A DNA stretch of 64,000 nt. Origin: JACKCP01 sp034007295 (GTDB lineage Bacteria; Desulfobacterota; Desulfobacteria; Desulfobacterales; JACKCP01). Each line of letters begins with the position of its first letter. Position 1 is the first letter of the stretch. The translations under genes were made by a program, and so were the position numbers. This document shows, piece after piece, positions 35,438 through 43,252 of the stretch. Under the pieces are notes generated by a model, which worked only from the letters and a program-made list of their open reading frames with translations, made no database searches and had not been told where the DNA came from. Where the stretch lies: positions 3,173 to 67,172 of the forward strand of contig JAVERC010000015.1 in assembly GCA_034007295.1 (NCBI GenBank). The letters are read 5' to 3'.

Positions 35438-36112
35438 TCAATCCAGCATATTATTGCCTGATGCCGAAATTTCAAATCCAAATATTTTAACAAATGAATA
35501 CAGAAACTCTTTTTTAATCTTATCCATGGTAAGCTCAAAATCTGTTTCATCACAAAGCCTTGTCATTAAAATATCCTTAAGTCCGCATGCAACCACGCAG
35601 TCAAAAAGAGAATGGTCGTTATTTATATTGATGCTCAACCCGTGCCAGCAGATATTTTTTCTTATTGAAAGACCAATGCTTGCAATTTTTTTATTATTTA
35701 CAAAAACACCAGGATAATTTTCAGTTCTTGAAGAGCAGACATTGTACTTTTTTAAAAAATCCTCAATTGCATCCATGAGTTTAATGGAATATTCCTTCAC
35801 TCCCATATCTAAACCCTTAAGATTTAAAACAGGATAAAAAACAGCCTGCCCCGGCATATGACAGGTTGCAAGACCGCCCCTTGTTGTTTCAACAATACTT
35901 ACGTTATTTTCCTTTAAAAAAGGTTTTTCACTTAAAATAAACTCTTTCCCTCCCCTTTTTCCAAGGGTAATTACAGGTTCATGCTCTGTAAAAATAAGAA
36001 AATCTTCAAGAGAGGAATCGTTTATTTTTTTTTCAACAAGTTTTTCCTGAAACAAAAGGGAAGACTTGTAAAAAGTCCTCCCCATGTCCAAAAATACAAT
36101 TTTTTTATTCAT
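35438..36112 (-). CDS. lipB: Octanoyl-[acyl carrier protein]:protein N-octanoyltransferase
   Basis: Transfers octanoate from ACP to lipoyl domains before LipA acts. TEHEPVITLGKRGG, TTRGGLATCHMPGQAVFYPVLNL (usually RGGxxTxHGPGQ), SSRTENYPGVFVNNKKIASIG with the catalytic Lys, ICWHGLSININ and the catalytic Cys in VACGLKD are all in place. It overlaps the gcvPB stop by one base, so lipoylation is tied to the glycine cleavage operon. Confidence 0.93.
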   Translation of the reverse strand: MNKKIVFLDMGRTFYKSSLLFQEKLVEKKINDSSLEDFLIFTEHEPVITLGKRGGKEFILSEKPFLKENNVSIVETTRGGLATCHMPGQAVFYPVLNLKGLDMGVKEYSIKLMDAIEDFLKKYNVCSSRTENYPGVFVNNKKIASIGLSIRKNICWHGLSININNDHSLFDCVVACGLKDILMTRLCDETDFELTMDKIKKEFLYSFVKIFGFEISASGNNMLD

Positions 36113-37563
36113 CAGCCCTTAAGCTTTGGTTTTCTTGCTGCAAGAGTTTCATCAAGTCTTTTGACTTTTGCATTTGCCGGAGCATTGTGCAAAATATCAG
36201 GATTTTCTTTTGCTTCCTTTGCAATCTGCTTCATTACTTCAATAAATTTGTCTATTTCTTCTTTTGACTCAGATTCTGTAGGTTCAATCATTATTGCACC
36301 GTGAACAACAAGCGGGAAATAAATAGTCGGAGGATGAAATCCGAAATCAAGAAGTCTTTTTGCAATATCTAAAGTGGAAACCTTATATTCCTCAAAATTT
36401 TCATCTGTAAAAACACACTCATGCATGCATGGCCTGTCATATGGAAGATGAAATACATCTTTTAAGTTTTCCTTTATGTAGTTTGCATTTAAAACAGCTT
36501 TTGTGCTCACATCAAAAAGCTCTTTTCCCATGGAAAGAATGTATGTGTAAGCCTTGATAAGCACTCCGTAGTTTCCGTGGAATGCATGAAGTTTTCCAAT
36601 TGATAAAGGAAAATCTGAATTCAGAACAAATTTATCACCGTTTTTTTCAACCCTTGGAACTGGAAGAAATTCTTCAAGCCTTTTTACTACTCCAACAGGA
36701 CCGGCTCCGGGACCGCCGCCGCCGTGTGGTGTGGAAAAAGTTTTGTGAAGATTTAAATGAATTACATCAACCCCGATTTCTCTCATGCTCACAGCACCCA
36801 TGATTGCATTCATGTTTGCTCCGTCGCAGTAAACAAGACCGCCTTTTTCGTGGACAATTTCAGCTATTTCTTTGATATTTTCTTCAAAAAGCCCAAGAGT
36901 ATTTGGGTTTGTAATCATTATTCCTGCTGTATCTTCATCCATAATTTCTCTTACAGAATCGGGATGCAAAATACCGTCAGAACCTGAATTAAGCCCAACA
37001 GGTTCAAATCCGCACAATGCACATGAGGCAGGATTTGTTCCGTGGGCAGTGTCCGGGATTATGATTTTTTTACGCCTTTTGCCGTTTTTCTTGTGAAATG
37101 CATTAAATACAAGCATTCCGCAAAGCTCACCCTGTGCTCCTGCAGCAGGCTGAAGAGTAAATGCATCAAGACCTGTAATTTCACATAAAAGTTCCTGAAG
37201 CTCATGCATGAGTTTCAGACTGCCCTGACACATATTTTCAGGCAAAAGAGGATGGGAACTTATAAAGCCTTCCATTGAAGCTGTTTTTTCATTAAGCTTT
37301 GGATTGTATTTCATTGTGCATGAACCAAGAGGATACATTCCTGTATCAACTCCAAAGTTCCATGTTGAAAGCCTTGTAAAGTGTCTTACAACATCAACTT
37401 CTGAAAGTTCAGGAAAATCAGGACCTTCCCATAAAAGACTAGTGTCTGGTTTTGCTTTTTCAACTTCTGATTCTGGAATTGAAATTCCGATTCTTCCTTT
37501 ACTTCCCTTTTCCCACAACAAAGGCTCATCAAGCACAAGACCGGTAAGCTTGTCATTAATCAT
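36112..37563 (-). CDS. gcvPB: Glycine dehydrogenase (decarboxylating) subunit 2
   Basis: PLP-binding half of the split P-protein, which decarboxylates glycine and passes the aminomethyl group to lipoyl-GcvH. The PLP lysine is K274 in HLNLHKTFSTPHGGGGPGAG. GVDTGMYPLGSCTMKYNPKLNE and AAGAQGELCGM are conserved. At 483 residues it is normal for the split form. It overlaps gcvPA by 8 bases and lipB by 1 base. Confidence 0.96.
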   Translation of the reverse strand: MINDKLTGLVLDEPLLWEKGSKGRIGISIPESEVEKAKPDTSLLWEGPDFPELSEVDVVRHFTRLSTWNFGVDTGMYPLGSCTMKYNPKLNEKTASMEGFISSHPLLPENMCQGSLKLMHELQELLCEITGLDAFTLQPAAGAQGELCGMLVFNAFHKKNGKRRKKIIIPDTAHGTNPASCALCGFEPVGLNSGSDGILHPDSVREIMDEDTAGIMITNPNTLGLFEENIKEIAEIVHEKGGLVYCDGANMNAIMGAVSMREIGVDVIHLNLHKTFSTPHGGGGPGAGPVGVVKRLEEFLPVPRVEKNGDKFVLNSDFPLSIGKLHAFHGNYGVLIKAYTYILSMGKELFDVSTKAVLNANYIKENLKDVFHLPYDRPCMHECVFTDENFEEYKVSTLDIAKRLLDFGFHPPTIYFPLVVHGAIMIEPTESESKEEIDKFIEVMKQIAKEAKENPDILHNAPANAKVKRLDETLAARKPKLKG

Positions 37564-38908
37564 TGCTTACCTCCTTTTTTATATTTTCAAGAAGATTTTC
37601 CATGTTTTCCTTTGAAAAAGCTTCTGTTACGCAGAAAAGATAATTGTTTTCAAATCCCTCATAAAATTTATCAAGGGGAAGTCCGCACACAATTTTCTTT
37701 TCGCTTAATTTTTTCCAGACTTTTTCAAAGCCCTTTGGAGCTTTCAATACAAACTCATTGAAAATTGAAGAACCTTTAAATCTTTCTTCAAATCCAAGCT
37801 CAACAAGTTTTTTCTTAAGCCATGAGGCATTATTGAAATTAATCTCTGCAATTTGTTTTAGTCCTGTTTTTCCAAGACATGACATGAAAACAGCAGAAGT
37901 CAAGGCACAAAGTCCCTGGTTCGAGCAGATGTTTGAAGTTGCCTTTTCTCTTCTTATATGCTGTTCCCTTGTGGAAATTGTAAGAACAAATCCTCTTTTT
38001 CCGTCTTTGTCCTGGGTCTGTCCGCAAAGCCGTCCAGGCATCTGACGCATGTATTTTTCCTTTGCGCAAAACATTCCAAGGCCCGGACCTCCAAAGGACT
38101 GGGGAATTCCCATGCTTTGTCCTTCACCGCATACAATGTCTGCACCGTAAAGTCCTGCAGGTTTGTAAAGACCAAATGCAAAAGGTTCACTAAAACATGA
38201 AACAAAAAGACATCCTTTGTCTTCACAGGCTTTGGAAATATTCTCATTTTCTTCAATTATTCCAAAGAAATTGGGAGACTGAACTGCAAAGGCTGCAATA
38301 TCATCTGTATTTTCAATTTTTGAAATATCTGTTTTTCCGTTTTCATCAAAGGGAACATACAAAAGTTCAAATTCTGTAGGCTCAAAATATGCTTCAACAA
38401 CTTTTAAATAATATGGATTTATTGCCTTTGAAACTGCAACCTTAGATGTTTTTTTCTTTATTCGAAGAGACATTAAAAGTGCTTCAGCAAGAGCAGTTGC
38501 TCCGTCATACATTGAAGCATTGGCAATATCCATTCCAAGAAGATTTGCAGCAAAAGTCTGATATTCATAAATACCCTGCAAAGTTCCCTGGCTTACTTCG
38601 GGCTGATATGGTGTATATGCAGTTGTAAATTCAGACCTTGACACAAGGTATGGAACAACTGAGGGAATGTTGTGCAAATAGCTTCCTGCACCCATGAAAA
38701 CTGTTTTTTCTGAACAAGGTGTATTTTCTGATGAAATATCCTTGAGCTTGTCAATTATTTTCCACTCACTCATGGGTTCATCAAGGTTTAATGGATATTT
38801 TCTTCTAAGTGAGGAAGGAATCCCTGCAAAAACCTCATCTTCAGTTTTCACTCCAATGGAAGCAAGCATTTTTTCAACATCCTCTTTTGTATGTGGGATG
38901 TAATGCAT
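37556..38908 (-). CDS. gcvPA: Glycine dehydrogenase (decarboxylating) subunit 1
   Basis: N-terminal half of the split P-protein, 450 residues. FMGAGSYLHNIPSVVPYLVSRSEFTTAYTPYQPEVSQGTLQ (key parts), NASMYDGATALAEA, GLYGADIVCGEGQSMGIPQSFGGPGLG and REQHIRREKATSNICSNQ are hallmark stretches. It forms a heterotetramer with gcvPB. It lies 3 bases after gcvH. Confidence 0.96.
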   Translation of the reverse strand: MHYIPHTKEDVEKMLASIGVKTEDEVFAGIPSSLRRKYPLNLDEPMSEWKIIDKLKDISSENTPCSEKTVFMGAGSYLHNIPSVVPYLVSRSEFTTAYTPYQPEVSQGTLQGIYEYQTFAANLLGMDIANASMYDGATALAEALLMSLRIKKKTSKVAVSKAINPYYLKVVEAYFEPTEFELLYVPFDENGKTDISKIENTDDIAAFAVQSPNFFGIIEENENISKACEDKGCLFVSCFSEPFAFGLYKPAGLYGADIVCGEGQSMGIPQSFGGPGLGMFCAKEKYMRQMPGRLCGQTQDKDGKRGFVLTISTREQHIRREKATSNICSNQGLCALTSAVFMSCLGKTGLKQIAEINFNNASWLKKKLVELGFEERFKGSSIFNEFVLKAPKGFEKVWKKLSEKKIVCGLPLDKFYEGFENNYLFCVTEAFSKENMENLLENIKKEVSND

Positions 38909-38911
38909 TTT

Positions 38912-39301
38912 TTAAGCTCCTTTAAGCATTTCAAGATATGCTGCTTTGTCCATAAGGCCGTCTGCAGATGTAACCTTTACCTTGAACATCCACCCTTTTT
39001 CATATGGATCTTCGTTTATAAGTCCTGGTTCATCTTCAAGAGCTTCATTTATTTCAACAACTTCTCCTGAAACCGGACAATACATTTCAGAAACAGCTTT
39101 TACAGATTCAAGGGTTGCACATTCATCACCCTTTTCAAGAGAATCCCCGACTTCAGGAAGCTCAACAAAAACAATGTCTCCAAGCTGATCCTGGGCATAA
39201 TCAGTAACTCCTACTTTTACAACATCGCCTTTTTCAGCCCACTCGTGCTGATCTGTATACAAAAGATTTTCAGGCAGATTAAGTTCATTTATTTCTTTCA
39301 T
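38912..39301 (-). CDS. gcvH: Glycine cleavage system H protein
   Basis: A 129-residue lipoyl carrier protein. The lipoylated lysine is K68 in CATLESVKAVSEMYCPVSG. YTDQHEWAEKGDVVKVGVTDYAQDQLGDIVFVELPEVG (key parts) is the H-protein barrel. It shuttles methylamine between P, T and L proteins, all encoded around it. Confidence 0.97.
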   Translation of the reverse strand: MKEINELNLPENLLYTDQHEWAEKGDVVKVGVTDYAQDQLGDIVFVELPEVGDSLEKGDECATLESVKAVSEMYCPVSGEVVEINEALEDEPGLINEDPYEKGWMFKVKVTSADGLMDKAAYLEMLKGA

Positions 39302-39313
39302 TTTATATCTCCT

Positions 39314-40588
39314 TTACGGCATGGAAGTAATTTTTTTTCTGGCTGTTCTATGGGGTCTTACATCATTTACAATAACTGCATCGAGTTTTCTTTTTTTGGC
39401 CTTAAGATAAACCTTGTCACCAATATTAAGTTTTTTATCAACACAGACAAAACCGCATCTTATTCCCTTTGGCTTAAAATCTGATGGTTTACCTGAATCA
39501 GGAGGACTTGAAATGGAAAATATTTTTCCATCAGCCCAGTCAGCTCCAACATCAGTTGCACAGGTTAAAACTTTTCCGATTTCATTGTCGTTTTCATCAA
39601 CAACAACAGCTTCATCTGCATTTACTTTTCTTAAATCAGAACCTGCAAAAGCATAGGTATGATAATTGTAGTCAGAATTTAAAAGAGCACTGCTTCCCAC
39701 AAATTCCTTGTCAAATCCTTTTTTATCTTCTGTAAAAGGAAGGGTAAACTCCCAGGGATGATTAAGATAGGGCCAGTGTCCTATATCCTGATGCGAAAGG
39801 GGAAGACATGCTCCTGCACGAAGGGAGTCTCTTGATGCAAGACCGCATGGAGTAAGTTCATAAATTCTTCCAGCTTCTATAAAAAGATCCCATACTTCTT
39901 CAAAAAAATCCAAAGCTACAAAAATTTCAAAACCAAATTCACCTGTATATCCTGTTCTTGAAAGAAGGATAGGAATATTGCTGTTTTTCAAAGTTACTTC
40001 AACTGAATTTTGAAGAGATTTATCAAAATGACCCTTGTGTGAAAAATAAGGAAAAACTCCAAAAACTTCCTTTGGATTGTTTATTACAGATTTTACAATC
40101 AAGCCTGACAAAGGGCCCTGAACATCAAATTTTCCAAGATTGTCGCTGTAATCTGTAATTTTAACATCAAGACCGCCTTTATAATTTTCAAGATGATCTG
40201 CAATACCTTTTCCCATTCCTGCATTTACAACTATAGAGTAATTGTCATCTGCAAATTTATAAACAATTGCATCATCAATTACATGGCCTTCTTCATTTAG
40301 AAAAACTCCGTAAACACAGCGTTTATCTGCAATTGGAAGCTTATTGGGGCCTATGCAGGCATTCAAATCCTTTGAAAATGTCTTTTGAAGAAGAGCTAAA
40401 CAACCGCCTCCTCTTAGACCAACAAAAGCCATGTGAGAAGTATCAAAAAGACCTGCTGCCCTTAAAACAGCAAGATGCTCGTCTTTTGCCCCTGTTTTAT
40501 ACCACAAAGGCATTTCATAACCCCCGAATTCAGCCATATTTGCACCCATTTTATGGTGGCGGCTGTTTAACCTGGTTTTTTTAACCAT
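39314..40588 (-). CDS. gcvT: Glycine cleavage system T protein (aminomethyltransferase)
   Basis: Transfers the aminomethyl group from GcvH to tetrahydrofolate. HHKMGANMAEFGGYEMPLWY, GLFDTSHMAFVGLRG, LDVKITDYSDNLGKFDVQGP and RTGYTGEFGFEIF are conserved. The ATG at 40588 is chosen because AAAGGAG lies seven bases before it; an open frame continues 28 codons up but has no homology. At about 424 residues it is somewhat longer than the usual 360-375, with the excess in the middle and C-terminal part. Confidence 0.94.
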   Translation of the reverse strand: MVKKTRLNSRHHKMGANMAEFGGYEMPLWYKTGAKDEHLAVLRAAGLFDTSHMAFVGLRGGGCLALLQKTFSKDLNACIGPNKLPIADKRCVYGVFLNEEGHVIDDAIVYKFADDNYSIVVNAGMGKGIADHLENYKGGLDVKITDYSDNLGKFDVQGPLSGLIVKSVINNPKEVFGVFPYFSHKGHFDKSLQNSVEVTLKNSNIPILLSRTGYTGEFGFEIFVALDFFEEVWDLFIEAGRIYELTPCGLASRDSLRAGACLPLSHQDIGHWPYLNHPWEFTLPFTEDKKGFDKEFVGSSALLNSDYNYHTYAFAGSDLRKVNADEAVVVDENDNEIGKVLTCATDVGADWADGKIFSISSPPDSGKPSDFKPKGIRCGFVCVDKKLNIGDKVYLKAKKRKLDAVIVNDVRPHRTARKKITSMP

Positions 40589-40598
40589 AATATCTCCT

Positions 40599-41042
40599 TT
40601 AAAGAACGTAGGGCACAACCTGGTTGAACCCCTTATATACAACAAAGGTTTCCATGGATGAAATGCCCTCAATTTTTACTACTTCTTCAGTATAAAATTC
40701 AGGAAGCCCGAATTCTTCATTAAAAAGGGCTTCAATAATCAAATCATACCTTCCTGTGACAACACTAACCTTTGAAACACCTTTTAAATCAGCAAATTCT
40801 TTTCCTTTTTTAAAAAGGTCCGGAGAAACTAACTTTACACCAATAATTATAATTTGATGCGTAGGAATTTTTTCAGCATCTATAACCCCCTGAAAACCTA
40901 AAATACCCTCAGACTCAAGTTTTTTAACTCTAGCTCTTACAGTATTTTCTGTTAGTCCAAGAGTTTCGGCTATTGTGGAAAAAGACTCTCTTCCGTATTT
41001 TAATAACCTTAAGATTTGAATATTAATTTCATCAAGTTTCAT
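40599..41042 (-). CDS. Lrp/AsnC-family transcriptional regulator
   Basis: About 147 residues: N-terminal winged helix-turn-helix (LDEINIQILRLLKYGRESFSTIAETLGLTENTVRARVKKLESEGIL, key parts) and C-terminal RAM ligand-binding domain (KGVSKVSVVTGRYDLIIEALF). It lies 10 bases before gcvT and is divergent from lpd, so it is the obvious candidate to control the glycine cleavage operon in response to an amino acid, probably glycine (inference). The start at 41042 is weakly supported; an upstream ATG at 41075 is possible. Confidence 0.88.
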   Translation of the reverse strand: MKLDEINIQILRLLKYGRESFSTIAETLGLTENTVRARVKKLESEGILGFQGVIDAEKIPTHQIIIIGVKLVSPDLFKKGKEFADLKGVSKVSVVTGRYDLIIEALFNEEFGLPEFYTEEVVKIEGISSMETFVVYKGFNQVVPYVL

Positions 41043-41202
41043 ATTTTTTTCTTCGCTTTTTATAAATGATACCAAAAATTATTTACATAAAATTAAATAT
41101 AGAATAAATAATCTAGTTATATTTCAAATTTTTGTAAAATTATCAATTATTTTTTAAAAAAACTTAGTTTTTATTAACTACAAAATCAATCAGGAAGAAA
41201 AA

Positions 41203-42615
41203 ATGTCAAAAATAGTAGTAATAGGCGGAGGCCCTGGAGGATATATAGCAGCAATAAGAGCAAGCCAGCTTGGAAATAAAGTTACAGTGATAGAAAAAGA
41301 AGCTCTTGGCGGAACATGTTTAAATTATGGATGCATACCCTCAAAAATTTTCAAATCAAGTTCAGAGTTGTTTGAAAAAATAAACCATTTTGATGATTTC
41401 GGCATTGAATTAAAAGACAGTCCAAAGTTTAACATGAATAAGCTTCAGATTAAAAAGAAAAAAATAGTAGATATTCAGCAAAAAGGGATAGAATCTCTTT
41501 TAAATCACAATAATATTGAAATTATAAGCGGAACTGCAAAAATATCAGGAACAAATTCAGTAAACATAAAAACTAATGAAGGCAAAGAAAAAGAAATTAG
41601 TTTTGAAAAACTTATAATAGCAGCAGGCACAAAAACAAGAGAGCTTAAAGGTTTTGAATTTGACCATGAAAATATTTTATCAAGTAATGACCTTCTTGAC
41701 CTTGATTATATTCCCGAATCAATTGCAATTGTCGGCGGAGGAATAATTGGCTGTGAATTTGGCTCAATTTTATCTTCACTTGGTTCAAAGGTTTATATAA
41801 TTGAAGCCGAAGAAAGACTTCTTCCAATAAAAAATCTTCACAAAGATGTTTCAAAAAACCTTGAAAGGGAATTTAAAAAGAAAAAAATCAAGGTTTTTAC
41901 AAATTCGTTTGCAAAAATTAAATCAAAAGAAAATAAAAACTTTGTAATTGAAACAATTCCTTCAAATGAAAAATCAAAACCAAATGAAATTATGTGTCAA
42001 AAAATTGCAGTATGCACAGGAAGAGTTCCCCTTTCTTATGAACTTGGACTTGAAAATGCAGGAATTAAAACAGATGAATCTGGATATATACTTGCAGATA
42101 AAAACTATGAAACAACCTGCAAAAATATTTATGCAATAGGAGATATTTTAGGCCCGGATTTTTCAATGCTTGCACACACTGCTTATTTTGAAGGAAGAAT
42201 CTGTGCTGAAAAAATTTCAGGAAATAATTTTACAAAACTTGATTATTCAAAAATTCCTTCAGCTGTTTTTACTTCTCCAGAAATAGGCTTTATTGGTGAA
42301 ACTGAAGAAACAGCAAAAGAAAAAGGATTTGAGACTATAACAGAAAAAGTTCTTTTCAGAACATCCGGGAAAGCCCATGCAATTGGAGAAATTGCAGGCG
42401 AGGCAATAATTGTTGCAGATAAAAACAAAAAAAAAATTCTTGGAGTTCATATAATCGGCCCAAATGCATCTGATTTATGCGGAGAATCTGCTCTTATGAT
42501 ACAAAACAATTTATCCTGTGAAAATCTTGCTAATTCTGTTCATGCCCATCCTACTCTTTCAGAGGTTATTATGGAGGCTGGACTTAAACTTTCTGGAATA
42601 AATCTTCACGGATAA
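41203..42615 (+). CDS. lpdA: Dihydrolipoyl dehydrogenase
   Basis: Flavoprotein that reoxidises dihydrolipoyl-GcvH with NAD+ (L protein). FAD-binding VVIGGGPGGYIAAIRASQLG, redox-active C39 and C44 in GGTCLNYGCIPSK, NAD-binding IAIVGGGIIGCEFGSILSSLG, YAIGDI and the C-terminal HAHPTLSE active-site His-Glu pair are all visible. It is divergent from the Lrp regulator, sharing its AT-rich intergenic region. CAGGAAG precedes the ATG and a terminator follows. Confidence 0.95.
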   Translation: MSKIVVIGGGPGGYIAAIRASQLGNKVTVIEKEALGGTCLNYGCIPSKIFKSSSELFEKINHFDDFGIELKDSPKFNMNKLQIKKKKIVDIQQKGIESLLNHNNIEIISGTAKISGTNSVNIKTNEGKEKEISFEKLIIAAGTKTRELKGFEFDHENILSSNDLLDLDYIPESIAIVGGGIIGCEFGSILSSLGSKVYIIEAEERLLPIKNLHKDVSKNLEREFKKKKIKVFTNSFAKIKSKENKNFVIETIPSNEKSKPNEIMCQKIAVCTGRVPLSYELGLENAGIKTDESGYILADKNYETTCKNIYAIGDILGPDFSMLAHTAYFEGRICAEKISGNNFTKLDYSKIPSAVFTSPEIGFIGETEETAKEKGFETITEKVLFRTSGKAHAIGEIAGEAIIVADKNKKKILGVHIIGPNASDLCGESALMIQNNLSCENLANSVHAHPTLSEVIMEAGLKLSGINLHG

Positions 42616-42648
42616 ATATTCTCAGACACAACATAAAAAATTTATTAT

Positions 42649-42680
42649 AAAACACGGCTTTTTTATGTCGTGTTTTTTTA
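42649..42680 (+). terminator. Intrinsic terminator after lpdA
   Basis: AAAACACG (42649-42656) pairs with CGTGTTTT (42669-42676), followed by more T residues; 12-base loop. Confidence 0.85.
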
Positions 42681-42781
42681 TTCAGTTACTAAAAAAAATG
42701 ACGAAACAAATATATTGAACAAAGTAGATAGTTTTGATTAAATAATAATAATTACTCTTTTACCACACTGGTTTTATTTTT

Positions 42782-43243
42782 ATGTTTTTAAAAAAACTAG
42801 ATAACCCCTCAGGTTTTACTTTAATTGAAATAATGATTGTCATAGCAATAATCAGTATACTCTCGGCTATAGCAATTCCATTTATGTTTAATTATATATA
42901 TAAGGTAAAAGTGGTCAGAACAATAACAGAAATAAAAACCATTGAATCGGCACTCATGCTTTACAACACTGAAAACAATCAGTTCCCTCAAGATCTCGAT
43001 TCTATTGGATTTGGATCTGCTAAAGATGTTTTTGGAAATCCATTCAGATACACTCCTATAAAAGGCACAAAAAAAGGAATACTTCGTAAAAACAAATTTT
43101 TAGTTCCTGTAAATACAGATTTTGATTTATACAGCTGCGGCAAAGACGGAAAAACAACAGCCCCTTTTACAGCAAAAGCAAGCAAAGATGATATTGTAAG
43201 AGCAAACAACGGCGGATTTTACGGCCTTGTAGAAAATTATTAG
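42782..43243 (+). CDS. GspG/type IV pilin-like prepilin
   Basis: A 153-residue prepilin. Leader MFLKKLDNPSG is followed by FTLIEIMIVIAIISILSAIAIPFM with the +5 Glu (E16). The C-terminal half follows the major pseudopilin GspG: DVFGNPFRYTP, LRKNKFLVPVNTDFDLYSCGKDGKT, KASKDDIVRANNGGFYGLVENY, including the calcium-loop region. No other type II secretion gene lies here, so it may serve the type IV pilus or an unlinked secretion system. The next gene, an HD-GYP receptor, begins 9 bases later, suggesting a regulatory pair. Confidence 0.88.
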   Translation: MFLKKLDNPSGFTLIEIMIVIAIISILSAIAIPFMFNYIYKVKVVRTITEIKTIESALMLYNTENNQFPQDLDSIGFGSAKDVFGNPFRYTPIKGTKKGILRKNKFLVPVNTDFDLYSCGKDGKTTAPFTAKASKDDIVRANNGGFYGLVENY

Positions 43244-43252
43244 GCTTTAAAA

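Noticed and set aside
40589..40598. Glycine riboswitch upstream of gcvT
   Set aside because: Only 10 bases separate gcvT from the Lrp gene, and the leader of the Lrp gene shows no tandem aptamer-like pattern that I can recognise.
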